Source of the DNA: Atherinomorus stipes
Taxonomy: Eukaryota; Chordata; Actinopteri; Atheriniformes; Atherinidae
Direction: 5' to 3'
DNA length: 64,000 bases
Assembly: GCA_023101725.1 (NCBI GenBank)
Contig: JALJCO010001224.1
Span: 186,001-250,000, forward strand
Shown piece by piece: positions 12,651-26,400 of the stretch; position 1 is the stretch's first letter, and each line of letters begins with the position of its first letter. The notes beneath the pieces were generated by a model. That model made no database searches. It was not told the DNA's origin and was given only the letters and a program-made list of their open reading frames with translations. A program made the translations under genes and the position numbers.

Positions 12651-12896
12651 TCCGGACGGGACTCCCACACTGCCGCTGTTTCTCCTCCAAACCTCTTCGT
12701 CTCTTTCCACAACTTTTCACAACTTGTCACATCTCTGCAAAACTCCAAGACATTAGAGTTGGCTGCATGGCTACATGAAAGTTTCATGGACTTGGATCTT
12801 GGAAACCTTTTAGCGACGCTTTATTGGAGCTCGTCGCCTCTATAGTTACTGTGGATTACTGACATACCGCAGGACCCTTGGCAGCTATTTATTGGG
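12645..12896 (+). other. osr2: osr2 non-coding exon 1 (5' leader)
   Basis: This stretch ends in a consensus donor (GGG|GTAAGAT, GT at 12897), and the next acceptor is at 14724-14725, 37 bases before the osr2 start codon. A separate 5' untranslated exon is usual for vertebrate Osr2. The leader has three short upstream ORFs at 12767-12778, 12775-12813 and 12786-12845, all closed before the donor. The 5' boundary is inferred from the TATA-like motif. Confidence 0.6.
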
Positions 12897-14725
12897 GTAA
12901 GATTCTGTTTGGCAGGGTGTATGTCAGTCCTGTACGGGAAAGGAACCAGCCTCACTCAGCTCACTTGTTAAAACTTTTTTTTATTATTATTTAATGAGAA
13001 AACGTAACTGTTACTGTTTTACTGAGCTCTGAGCCAAGCAGGTCAAATAGCTGGTGAAACTGATAGATTTTTATTAACAAAAAAATAATGATTTAATAGT
13101 CAGATTTAGATAGCAGCTTCTGAGGTCACAGCTCGCTCCTTTTTATGTCACATCACTGATCTCAGACAAAAAAGCACGACTTTAATGAAAGAAACAGTGG
13201 CCTTCGCGGTTGTAAAGACAGTTCAGAACTTAGAGCAGACATTTAACACCTTTGTGCAGGAGGAAAAAGAAGAAACTGATAGGGATTCAAAGAAAACAAG
13301 ACACTTAGGCTGCTGCCAAAGTGTAAATGAAGTCCAAAGGTGAGGGGAGAACAAGCTGAACGAAGCTGTATTAATGGGCAAAGAACAACAAGTGCCCTAA
13401 CAGTGATTTATGCTGCACCTGTGCGAAATTATATTTAACCGCATCTCATGTGAGAGGGGAAGCAAAGTTGCGAGGATTCAAAGATTTATGCAGCAAAACT
13501 GATGATCTGACTGGAACAAGCGAACCAGCAGCCCCCAGGCTACCGTATGCGCGAGACTTTACATTTTGGAAACCCTCTCTAAGTGTGGATTCTGTCATAA
13601 TCTCCGCTTCATTTCAAGGCAAACAACTCAGGAATCTTCCTGTTAAAATACGATTTGGCTTATCTGTTAGAAAGTACGCTTGATTTTCTACCAGACACAC
13701 AAAAAAATGTTTTTTCTTATTTTATTCTGACCGTATCTGAGGGTCAGATCGCCGCCGCTCCGCTGGCTTACTGCCAGTCCCACTTTCACCATCTGGAGTC
13801 TTGAACTTCAACCATTTTTTTGTGTGGGAAAACATAACTTGTCATCCCCACAAAAACAGAACCAGGCCAGGTCTCGCGCTCAGCCCCCTTTCCCCCACAT
13901 TACAGAGACAGGTAGCTTTTCCTCTTAGAATTGGCAAAACATCGGTTTGTTGAGACGCAGGCCCATAAAATGCGCAGAGGTTGAGCGGGGGAAACCTGCC
14001 ATAACATAAATATATAATTTTAAAAAGTAGCATTAGACAAAAACTGACCAAAAATCAAAATATCAGCGCCTATGAAATTAATGAAGCATTTAAAAAAAAA
14101 AAAGTCAAACACATTCCCAGAAATAAGCGGAAGTCTTTTGAACATATTCAAGTTCTTCTGGGAAAATGTCCCCCTGCTACACATCCACATGCTGAACACT
14201 TGTTCTGCTCAGTGAATCACAGGCAACAGTCTTCTCCAATTATTTCATCTAAAATTAAGTTCGTCATTAGTGATCTGAAACTGCAGTTTGCAGTGTTAAC
14301 AGGAGCCATCTGAGTTGTTCCTGCACCCACCTAAAAAGGACGGTTTCGATGACTAATTTATTTTGTTAAATTGCTTTGAAGTGCACCTCCGTTTTACTGG
14401 GCGGACGTCTGCCAACAAAACACATGTTTAGCTTTTATTCTGTCTGGTTTTTACACTTGATCTAACTGTACGGCTGCGATTTTACAGCGTGTTCGTTTCT
14501 TTTTTACCAAATCAGCCCTGACACAAGGTGTTGAAATGATAAAATTTGGGTTTCAAGGGTAATAATAAATAAATTGAAGAGCGGACAGGTTTTTGTAGTG
14601 TGAAGTTGTGCGAGTAAACATGCGGTTTCGCTCTATTTGTTCTACTTTTGTAAGATAATTGCTTAAGTCTAAAACTTGGCACCATCACACAGCACTCATT
14701 GCCTTATATTTTCTGTTTTCCTCAG
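12897..14725 (+). other. osr2: osr2 intron 1
   Basis: A GT-AG intron of about 1.8 kb. The acceptor is TTTTCCTCAG ending at 14725. No coding exon is seen inside. The block at 14110-14260 is non-repetitive and could be regulatory, but nothing definite is visible. Confidence 0.6.
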
Positions 14726-14762
14726 GGTTTCCAGCGTTTCCTCTGCAGAGGTCTGAGCCGAA

Positions 14763-16301
<1,539 letters not shown>

Positions 16302-16625
16302 CCTGGACAGACTAACAAAGTCATAAATGGACAAAAAGCAGAGACAAATCGGCGACTTTTGTGGTTAAAGGGACTCTCCAAATGAGGACACATTTACCGC
16401 AGCGCGTTTTAGCCAGGAATTTGGTTTCACCTCAAGAGGAAAAGACTGCAGAGCCATGATCATGTCCAGCCTCCCCGCCACCTGTAAATACCAAGACCAT
16501 GTACATAATGTTTTTTTTTTTATTTTCTTCTCTGACATTGAAATGATAAAGTTGTCCAAAAACAGTCATAAGTTTTAAATATGTTATATTGTATTTTAGA
16601 AATAAATATTTCCATGATGTATTTG
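16302..16625 (+). promoter_or_regulatory. osr2: osr2 3' untranslated region and poly(A) signal
   Basis: The 3' leader after TAG runs to an AATAAA at 16601-16606, with cleavage expected about 15-25 bases later. A T-rich run lies at 16510-16521. No closer signal was found. Confidence 0.75.
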
Positions 16626-19215
16626 CATTTGCCTCGTTTTTATTTATTGTTTTTCATGCCAGGAGATAAAATGTTACAGCCCAAAACCAATATTTGGATT
16701 GAACCACTTATAATGGTCATTAAATTAATAGTGTGTGAGTTCATGTGACTGACTTGTTGGCTTTTAACAGCAGAAATGTGTGAGAAGAGAGCTTCAGGTG
16801 AAAATCGAAAGATCTTGCCCTGTTTGCTCCGTCTGGAAAGCTCATTCTGGGTGACTACTACATTAATTTTAAAAAGAAACAATTATTTTAACCACACATA
16901 GGTGGTTTAGACCTTTGTCTGCAGCGTCCAGTTTTTTTTTTTCTTGAAAGTCTCAGAATTATTAAGCCCCATTATTACCTTCCACGACAAAGATTGATAA
17001 GCAAGCTTGTTATATTAGGGGCATTAGCAGCCATATCACGTCTTTATCACGCATCTCTGATATCATAATTGGCTGAAAACGGAAGAAGGAGACACCTGCG
17101 CGAGAGAGAAAAACATTTTAATAGAAACTTACAGATGGGCGGTTCTGCTGTCGACACTTCACGACCGCCTACAACTGATTTCAGGACCTAAACGTGGATT
17201 CATCCACCAGTAGGATTATGGGCCACGTTCGTTGATTAAAACAAAACAACTCAGTTTCACATAAATGGCTAAATTAATTATGTTTTCTTTTTAAAAATTG
17301 GCCATTTTTTTAAAGCTGTGTCTATTTGTTTTAATTAATAATTTAGAAGGGTTTTTTACAACCTTATCAGACGGAAGTTCAAAGGGGAAATGGGAGCGCA
17401 AACGCGGTGCTTTAAACAGTGAATTTGTGCAGATAGAATTTGGATTTATTCCAGCTAAACATTGACCAGCCACTGATTAACTACAGTATCAGGGCTGAGG
17501 CCTGCACAGGATGAGCAGATGTGTAATACTTTATATAATTATGGAAGGACAAAGCAATATTTCCTCAGTGATCTCCGTCTTTTTGTTTATTGGCGGCAGG
17601 CTGGTTGTTTCTTCTTGGTAAAGCGTTTTATAACCGCTTTCCACCTGACACTGCAATCAATTGCTTGGAAAAAAGTAGCATTTTTCTTTAATAGGCTCAC
17701 AAACATGGTCTGGGCCAAGTGGTTAAAACAACAACAGCAGGAGTTTACGTGCGTTCATTGCTCCTAAAAGGCCATGAATTGAGGACAAGTTTATTGCGCA
17801 GTGCAGGGAAGGATTTTCCTAATTATTTCCGAAATGGAAGAGAAACAAAGTGCAGCGTCTCAGAACTTTTATAGGCTTTCATAAACAAGCAAATCACAAA
17901 ATATGCAGTAATTAAAACAAATAAAAAGAATATAAATCCATGCATAACAAAGCTAAATTAACAACAAATTATGATAATAACGATAACAATAAAACTATTA
18001 TTATTATAATGGTAGTTGGAAAAAAAATTTATTGATAGGTGTATTTTCTTGTAACAAGTTTCCTCCTTATTTTGGTTTTACTGCGCATGCGCCTGTTATC
18101 AAATTGTTTAATTTTAAAATAAAATTTATTTTTTTTTGGCCGGGGCAGTTTTTTTTTTTTTAAATTAATGTACCTTAATGTGAATACAATATGAAATAAG
18201 TGGAATATTGTTTAAAGTTTTTTTTTCCCCCAAAGTTTGGAACCATTGCATGTCCTGCCAATGCATTTCTCACCTGGGAAGATTTTTTTTTTTAAATGTG
18301 GGTGAAGGAACAACATTTTTTCTATTTTTAAGGAGAACAATTACAAAACAGAGCAACAAGGAATATTTGGTTTCTCGTTTCACCTGAGTCACTGCGCTCA
18401 GAAGGAGGCAAAATAAAAAGCTGGAACTTGATGTGGTTTCATTTCATTATTTGAGATTATTTGAGAATCACTCCATAACAATATTATCATTATTATTATT
18501 ATTGTTATAATTATTATTATTGATCATAAGTATAATGATGATCTGTTATTTAAACAAATCTGAGTGTTATTCTTAGACTGACCAGACTGACAAAACACCG
18601 TCACAGTCTTGGTCACTGCAGAGCATCCTGTCTCGTACTTGAGTGCACAGTTGAACGCGTGACGCACGCGGGCACACACGGCGAGGAGTGGACAACCACT
18701 CGGCAAATGTAACCTGGCCTGGATGTGGACCGCGTCCTCGGGAAGCCTTATCTTAAACTGATAGGTTGAGGCTGGAGGCCACTGGGCAACCATGACATCT
18801 GAATACTCCCCTGTGAGAAGGAGAAGAAGACGTGGACCTGGGGAAAGAAAAGATATTTACTGATAACTGGTTATAATGTAACATCACGAGTTTTTACACT
18901 GGACAATCACTCAGATGAGATCTCCACGGAAGGCCTTGAACTTCTGTGCGTAGCTGATCTAAGTGTCCTGACGTCTAGCAATTGAAACAGCTGACAAAAA
19001 TCAACAATAATAATTATATGCCAACTAAAGAAACATATCAAGAATAAAGATTTGATAATAAAAGGACGTTAGACAAGCCCTACTTTTCATGATCTTGCAC
19101 TGCTTCCTGCTAAATAAGGTTTATAAGACATTTTATGATTCCTTAAACTCACTGGTCCTACAATAACAACAACAAATAATAATAATAATGAAAAAGTATT
19201 TATCTACATCTATTG

Positions 19216-19257
<42 letters not shown>

Positions 19258-19980
19258 CATCATCATGGTTAACGTTGTCATGTCATGTGAGTGTCCACTT
19301 TGATTATCAGTGGGCGTAGCCTATATCTATATTTATAAACCCTCTCATTTTAGTATCAGGAGCGTTTTAAATATTTTGTTTATGAGGATATTTCAGCTAT
19401 TGTCTGCATACTTTAATCATATAACAACAAGTGATTTATTTAAATTATGTAATTACTTCGTTCAGACTGTCTCAGCAAAATACTGAGGCGCATTACCCCC
19501 CCTCCCCATTTAAAAATGTGTTTTTATTTATTATTTCCAAATAGGCTTTATATCTCTTACTTCAGGACGTAGACTTGATGGAATTAAAGGAACATCTCAT
19601 GTAAATTGTAATAGATCTTTAAAAAGAAAGAAAGAAAGAAAAGAAAAGAAAATAGGCTACTGTTTTGAAATATTTGGATTATCAGATTAAAAAGAAAAGC
19701 TACCTTCACACTGACTGGAAGACGTGACTAATATAAAGTTTATTATGAAGAATACCAGCAACTCTACGCTCCTACAGCCATACAAAGGACCGTATGCTGT
19801 ATAAAAAGCAGGAGACGCGACCTCCACGCTCATCCTGATGTTGTTAAACGTCACAGGTGTTGAAGCTTTCCAAAATCAGCTGGTATTTATACCATATGAG
19901 ACTGCGGCAACCGAATAAGACATTGCAGTGTGTTTTCATAGAGATTCCTAATGTTTCTCCCCTCAATTTCGGGTCGTGAT
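16626..19980. other. osr2-vps13b spacer with possible regulatory DNA
   Basis: There is no supported gene. Blocks at about 16930-17115 and 17690-17870 are non-repetitive, with runs rich in homeodomain- and GATA-like words (ATTA, GATAA, TTATCA), which is how developmental enhancers often look. Conservation is unproven. A CpG-rich patch lies at 18640-18740. AT-rich simple repeats occur at 17935-18010, 18485-18520, 19170-19270 and 19620-19650. Confidence 0.45.
19218..19266. repeat. (ATT)n/(ATC)n microsatellite
   Basis: About 13 ATT units followed by four ATC units. Confidence 0.95.
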
Positions 19981-19989
19981 TGTAAGCTG

Positions 19990-20168
19990 ACATATGAAAG
20001 GCAAATTTCCCATGGACACAAACGTAACACCAGTTATACGGAAGCCGCATTGGTGTTTACAGATGACGTTTGCGCTTCAGTCGTTGAAAGATGTGGCTAA
20101 CGATAGTTAACTGGATAAACATGTTTGATTAAACGTCAGATTTAACAAACAGCCACCGGATACAAGCG
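19990..20168 (+). promoter_or_regulatory. vps13b: putative vps13b promoter and non-coding exon 1
   Basis: An inverted CCAAT box (ATTGG at 20049-20053) sits next to an ETS-like CGGAAG (20039-20044), with several CpGs and no TATA box, as in a housekeeping promoter. A donor-like GCG|GTAAAC at 20169, or GTAAGG at 20177, could end the leader exon. The first coding exon has its acceptor 12 bases before the ATG, so an upstream non-coding exon must exist; this is the best candidate. Confidence 0.45.
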
Positions 20169-20972
20169 GTAAACTAGTAAGGAGGACTTTTTCTTTTTAA
20201 GTTGTGGATATTTGGTTCAGGACGACTTTTCAGAGCCGTAGCTTAGCTTCTTTGCTAAAAGCCTTAAATGAACACACAGCTCTGCTAGCCTTTTTTGCCA
20301 TCTGCTCCTTAGTATGTTAAATTTGTTATATCGTAGCGTAATAGTTTCAGTTATAATACTACCCATTTAGAAACGGAGCTGCTAGTTAGTGTTAGCTCTT
20401 CCCAATTTGTCCCATTTATTGAAGGTTAAACCACATTAGCAAACAGGCTAACAAGTCTCTAAAAAGTAAAACCGTTCAAATATACAAATTATTTAAAGGT
20501 TAATTAAATCTCGACTTGAAACCCCTTTTAGCTGAATTATTGTCTCTCCATTTTTAAATGTAAATATCAGACAAAAAGTGATGCTTGACTGAATACATTG
20601 CATCATTTGCTTCGCTTTTAAAAGAACATTTAATTACATTGAAGTTGGCATAAAACTTTAAATATTAGCACAAATTTAGCAAGTTAAAGGTAGAACATTG
20701 ATGTTTGATACGGCAGGAATCGCACAGGTGTGCCATATATCTTTATTAATTAAGGTTCGCTTCCACAAACCAGCCCTGTAACCGATATGCACAATGCTGC
20801 CATCTAAAAAAAAGTGGCACACCTGAACTTGAGTTCAGGCAAATTTAATGCTGTTGACAACACAATGCTTTCATGTCGTAAAGTATCCAAATATGCTTTC
20901 TGTTCTTTGGTATATCCTTCAGTACAGTATGTTATATAAAGTTTTGTTATATGTCTGTCTTTTAATTAACAG
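20169..20972 (+). other. vps13b: vps13b intron 1 (inferred)
   Basis: AT-rich DNA ending in TTTTAATTAACAG. No repeat termini or coding sequence were recognised. The 5' boundary depends on the exon 1 model. Confidence 0.45.
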
Positions 20973-21131
20973 GACTGAGACAAGATGTTGGAGTCCTATG
21001 TCACGCCGCTCCTGATGAGCTATGTGAACAAGTACATAAAGAACCTGAAGCCGTCTGACCTGCAGCTTTCTCTGTGGGGAGGGGATGTGGTGCTCAGCAA
21101 GCTGGACCTGAAGCTCGATGTACTGGAGCAG
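20973..21131 (+). CDS. vps13b: vps13b exon 2 (first coding exon; ATG at 20985)
   Basis: Residues 1-49, ending LDVLEQ, with donor CAG|GTACTG, phase 0. The 12 bases before the ATG are leader. Confidence 0.95.
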
Positions 21132-21757
21132 GTACTGTATGTCAGATATATTTTTGGTTAGGTATACTATTTTTTATCAAGACAAGACTGACTGGGATCA
21201 CAGATATTATTCAGTTTTGACATCCTGTTACATTTCATCTTGTTCTTGTTGGAAAAATGCCATGTATGTATGAGCGATGCTGATTCATGTGCTTTATGCT
21301 TCCAGTGGGAAGAATATTGTTTTCATATCTATATGCACTTTCAGCGATCCATCTTGTAAGAAACATGTAGGGTCTTTGGTTGCTTTTCGGTAGATGTCTC
21401 TGAATTGATATATTCTCTTCCTCCTATAATATTTATGTTTTTATATCTTGCACTATAAATGCTTAGCAGTACTTGTGCTTCTTGAATTTATCTATCTATC
21501 TATTTATTTATTTATTTGTTTGCTTGTTCTCTTGTAAGGATCGACCAATACAGATTGTTTTTTTAGGGCCAATGATGCAACCTGCTGATATTTGGGACTG
21601 ACACTGAATTTGATTCCCAAATAGATACAATGAAGGATACAATGAAAAGTAATTTTACAACTCTTTTAATATAAAAAAGAACAAAGTACTTCAAATAAAT
21701 TTGTAAAATAGAAACAGTACACTTGTAAACAAATATTAAGTAGAAATGTTAAACTTG

Positions 21758-21817
<60 letters not shown>

Positions 21818-23382
21818 AAAAAGACTTAAAATTATGCGAGGGGGGGGGGGGGTCACACGCCCGGCTTGTCAGCCGTGCTGATACCAGCAAAAAACGCTAA
21901 TATTGGCTGACCGATGTATCGGTCTTACTTTCCTGCTTGCTCGTTCATATGCAGCCCTTATCTCTCAGACACATGTGATGCATAAAAAGTTAGCAGTGGC
22001 TATAAATGTTTGCCGTTAAGCATCCAGATAGGACAGGGGAAAATGAAATAAACGTTTATTTTCTCAGAATTAAATAACTGCAGCAAACACATGAACCAAA
22101 CCAGTGTGTTTTTGCTCCTTTCAGAGTTCATTGCCTTGATTAGAATCAGTAAAAAGTGCCTCAGTGCTTCTCAGTTGGGTAAAATGAAAGCATATTTACT
22201 GTCATTTCGGAAGAAGTTTGATATTTTTCTCTTTTTTTACCCCTTTCGTTTTTTTTACAGGGTTATTTTGACGTTGTGGTCTCTTTATACACTTGTAATA
22301 TCTGCATTAGATCAAGCTCCCGTGAGCTAGTTGAGATTTATTTTTCTTTTGAGTGGGTTCAGACTGCTTCAGAAGAGCAGGATAAAACACTACCTTACCC
22401 AGTTTTTGATGAAAGTTCTTCTTGGAAGCTGTTTTAAGCCAGCTGACAGTGGGAATTATGGTGGGATTGAGATCTGTGTTATGCTATGTTGAAAGTTTGG
22501 AAATGATCCTACCTTTTGTTTTATTCTTCTAACTTTTACAATGGCCAATAAAATATCATCTTAATCTGCAGAGTATTTTTTTATTGAAAAAATCTTGGGG
22601 TTATAGAGCAGACATACTTGAGTTTCATTAGTTTAAAAAAAAAAAAAAAAATCAGGAATGTGTTTGGTTATAAATGTTTTGACTCAAATTTAAACTGAAG
22701 GCATGTGAAATCTGTGTATAAGTAGTTTGATCTCATGAGTTTGTTCTGACACAGATTTGATTGGCTATGAGAAAATCTGATATTTACTTTTAAAATGATT
22801 GGCGCATCTGCCGCTGTTTCAGTTTGTGTGTTTGCTTTCCTACCGAATGCATGAAACGTCATCAGTGACCAAAACTACCACAAAGGTGGTCTTAACTTCA
22901 ACCAGTATAGATGGGTGTTAACTAAAGTTATAGTACTGAAAATCATAGATACTACTTAGATCATCAGTGTAACCGGTGTTGTGAGTGGGGCTAAGAGCCA
23001 AATTAATATAAAGTAATAAAATTCCAAATCTAATGTTAATTTATGACAATTTCTTTATAATTGTAATAAAATTCATTAGCATGTTAACAACAGTAGTCGA
23101 GCCATGCACGTTATAAATGTCCCATAAAAATGTAAATAATGAAAAATGTTAAATTTTGCCTCTTGAAGACGAGTGATTACCTTTATTTTGGGCTCTGGTT
23201 TTGGTTTGTGTTTGGAGCTGGAGTCTGGAACGATTCCAACAAACCTTGAGCAATAAGGATGGACCGATATTGGCTGTCCGATATTTGCATTTTTCGCTGA
23301 TACGTTGAGTGTGTTGGCCGATACCCCCTCTTGGCATCATTTACAGACTTTAAAAAAAAAAAAAAAAAAAAAAAATAAATAA

Positions 23383-23420
<38 letters not shown>

Positions 23421-26400
23421 TTATATACAAGTTTAATGTATTTATTTAATATTTGTTTTACAAGTGCACTGTTTCTTTTTTATATATTTATTTGAAGTAC
23501 TTTGTTTTCTTTATATTAAAAAGTTGTAAAATTCCTTTTATTGTATCCTTCATTATATTAATTTGGAAGTCAAATGCAACATCGGTCCCAAATATCAGCA
23601 GGTTGTATCAGCAATTGGCTGATGAAAAAATATCTGCATCGACCCTAAAAAAATCTGTATCAGTTGATCCCTACTGAGCAAGAGGAGTGATTTCCTGGAC
23701 AGATGTTAGTCATGTGATTCAGTTTATTCATATTTGCTAATTAGTCCTGTTTATACTGTACAGACAGCCCACCCTGCTGGCTTTTGAGTAGTGTCAAGGT
23801 GTTTGATAGACATTTGGTCCATGTTGAGTCTCTGCAACATCATTAATATTCATCAGCTCCATTTTGCATTGATGGAAACGCAGCTCTGGGATGTAGACGT
23901 TAAGTTTCACTGAGATAATTGTGGTTGAGAATGTAAGAGTTGGCAGAGCTCAGTTTTTTATTTACTGAAAAGTATGCTTACTGCATAAAGGCTCTGATAC
24001 GGACAGGGCAAAAGGAGTTGAGACTGGTTGAGTTTTTCTGACTGCAAGCCTGCTGGCAGCTCGATCTCAGGCTTGATGTCTGTGCTTCATATACAGATAA
24101 TAAACTTGTCTAGTCATCACCAAAAAGTCATGCTAATCATGACTTGCAGGATACAGTGTAATACCATCCCTTTCCATACAATACCACACTGTGTAATACG
24201 GCCCTCTGGGAGGTTATGGTAGTTACTGGACCAGTTCTGATACACCGTAGCTCCCAGAACTCTGAGGGTAGACACAGAGATTTTTAGACTGAAAAAAAAC
24301 ACCTGCTTTGCAAAGATTTCCTTATATACGTTATTCTAAATTATTTGACATCTTTATGTCTTTCAATAGGAATTGAAGCTGCCCTTTACATTCATGAGTG
24401 GTCATATCCATGAGCTACGCATCCATGTTCCCTGGACCAAGCTGGGCTCAGAGCCTGTTGTAATCACCATCAACACCATGGAGTGCATCCTCAAGCTAAG
24501 GGATGGAGCTCAGGTTAGTTATTTACTGGTATGAGAAAAACATGTCATCATTGATTCTACTGCTGAGCCAAAACAGGGCGGCCCAGATCTTGTTATGTGA
24601 AAGTCTTGCTCGTGCCAAAGTAAAGCTTTCTCATTATTTTTTCCGTCTGTGTTCCCAGGAATGTTTGTAATGGCCTTTTCAAATGTTATTACTTTTTCTC
24701 CCCCTTTTGTTCTCCGGTTCTACTGTAGTTGTGACAAAGTTATCCTTTAATTCTGACTTGGAGAGAGGTCACAAAAGAAACTACATCCTACCATTTAATT
24801 TTCAGCTTATGCTAGTTTATAAAGTGTCATATGTGTTTAACACAAAGGCAGTTGGAAGAGTTTGTTATAGACTCAAAAGCCAAAGTTGCCAATGACTAAG
24901 GCCAGCCATGTTATTCCTTTTATTGTTTAATATTAGTACTTTGGAGTGTGAAAATCATGACGCACCTCATAGGCAGAATGAAAAATATTACTTTGTCACA
25001 GCTTAGTAAGTCGTCCCCCCCCCCCCCCCAAATTGGCCACCGGTTTAATGGAAAACGCACATTGGCAGTGAGCATGGTTGACTCTGGGAAATTCTCTTTT
25101 AATCCATTCAGAACTAAAAAGCATTCAAAATCAAAACAGTTTTGAGGACAATTTGCTGCAAAAAGAGGATTTCTGCACACTTTATCTGTGCAATATGTCA
25201 CTTTATTGTAGCAAAGCTTTCGGTCCTAGAAGACCTTTATCAGAGCAAACAAAATACAACAATGAAGGGTAATAAAAACAGTTCAGTCCCACTCTAATCA
25301 TTTGCAGCATGCAATACACCTGAGAACAATCTTCTAACAAAGCATTCTGGGAGTAGTAGTTTTTGAGTTTAAGGCTGTCTATGAGGCATAGAGGCCTCCT
25401 CAAAATGCCTGAGAGGAGTGTAACACAGTGAAGAAAAAAAATATAATGAAGAATACACTTGAAGTGGAGTACAGTAGAAGAAAGGTCATACAGTCGTCCT
25501 CAAAATTATTCATTCCCTCAAATTAAAGAAGGAAAAAAATCAGCTGTCAGTGAAATAGGTTGAAATTGACAAAAGTAATGATGAAAAAAAAGTTCTATGA
25601 AAATAATGACATTGATTTTGAATTGTGGTTTGAAAGAAATATTAAAAACAAACAAACAAAAAATATAACAAGTAAACAAGCACGATGGGGCTCCGAAGCT
25701 AAAATTATGTTGAGCAACACTTTGAGGCAAATCAGGTGTTTTCTCTGATGTTCAAAAAGACTTCTGCACCTCTTACACCTCTTTTTTTTTCCCCCAAATT
25801 ATTATTTTCAACTACAATTCAAAAGCAATACTTCATTTCACTAAATTATAATTTTTTTGTTCATTATAAGTTAGCATTTTCTTTAACTGGAGGGTATGAA
25901 TAATTTTGAGGACGACTGTATATATTAAACAGGGTTAAGGGACAATCGTACTAAGTTTGCTAAAATCTGGGATTTCTCTTGAAATTTTTATGTGTCCACA
26001 AAGTATTTTTTTTCTGAGCCTTAAAACCATTTGAAAAGTTAAACCTTCATCGGTTATTGTAAGTAATTGTCTTTGTTTATCAATGAAAACATCACATTTT
26101 TGTTTGTGTGTCCTAAAATTATGATTAGACAATTCAATTGGCTTCAAAGTTAAGCATGCAAAAGTTGCTTTAGGAGTTTGTACTGTAAAGCAGTGGTTCC
26201 CAAACTGGGGGGCTCAGAGCTATGTCAAGGGGGGCTCAGCCAGACTAAAATGTATAGTTTTTGCACTTCTACCAAAAAAATTGAGATATTTTTTAAAGTA
26301 TTAACGAATAAATGATGTCTCAACAAGAGGTATGCCCCCAGTGCATTTTTTTCCTGCGTCTCATGGTAAATGTTTGGGTGCATGTGGTAGCGGTGGTGGG

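Larger units (their letters stand above)
21132..24369 (+). other. vps13b: vps13b intron 2
   Basis: A 3.2-kb GT-AG intron holding two copies, in opposite orientation, of one hAT-type MITE (21535-21927 and 23254-23673), with simple repeats inside them. Elsewhere no feature was recognised. Confidence 0.85.

Noticed and set aside
21759..21812. (TA)n tract as a CRISPR, origin or other functional array
   Set aside because: A simple dinucleotide repeat inside a MITE in a vertebrate intron; no spacer structure.
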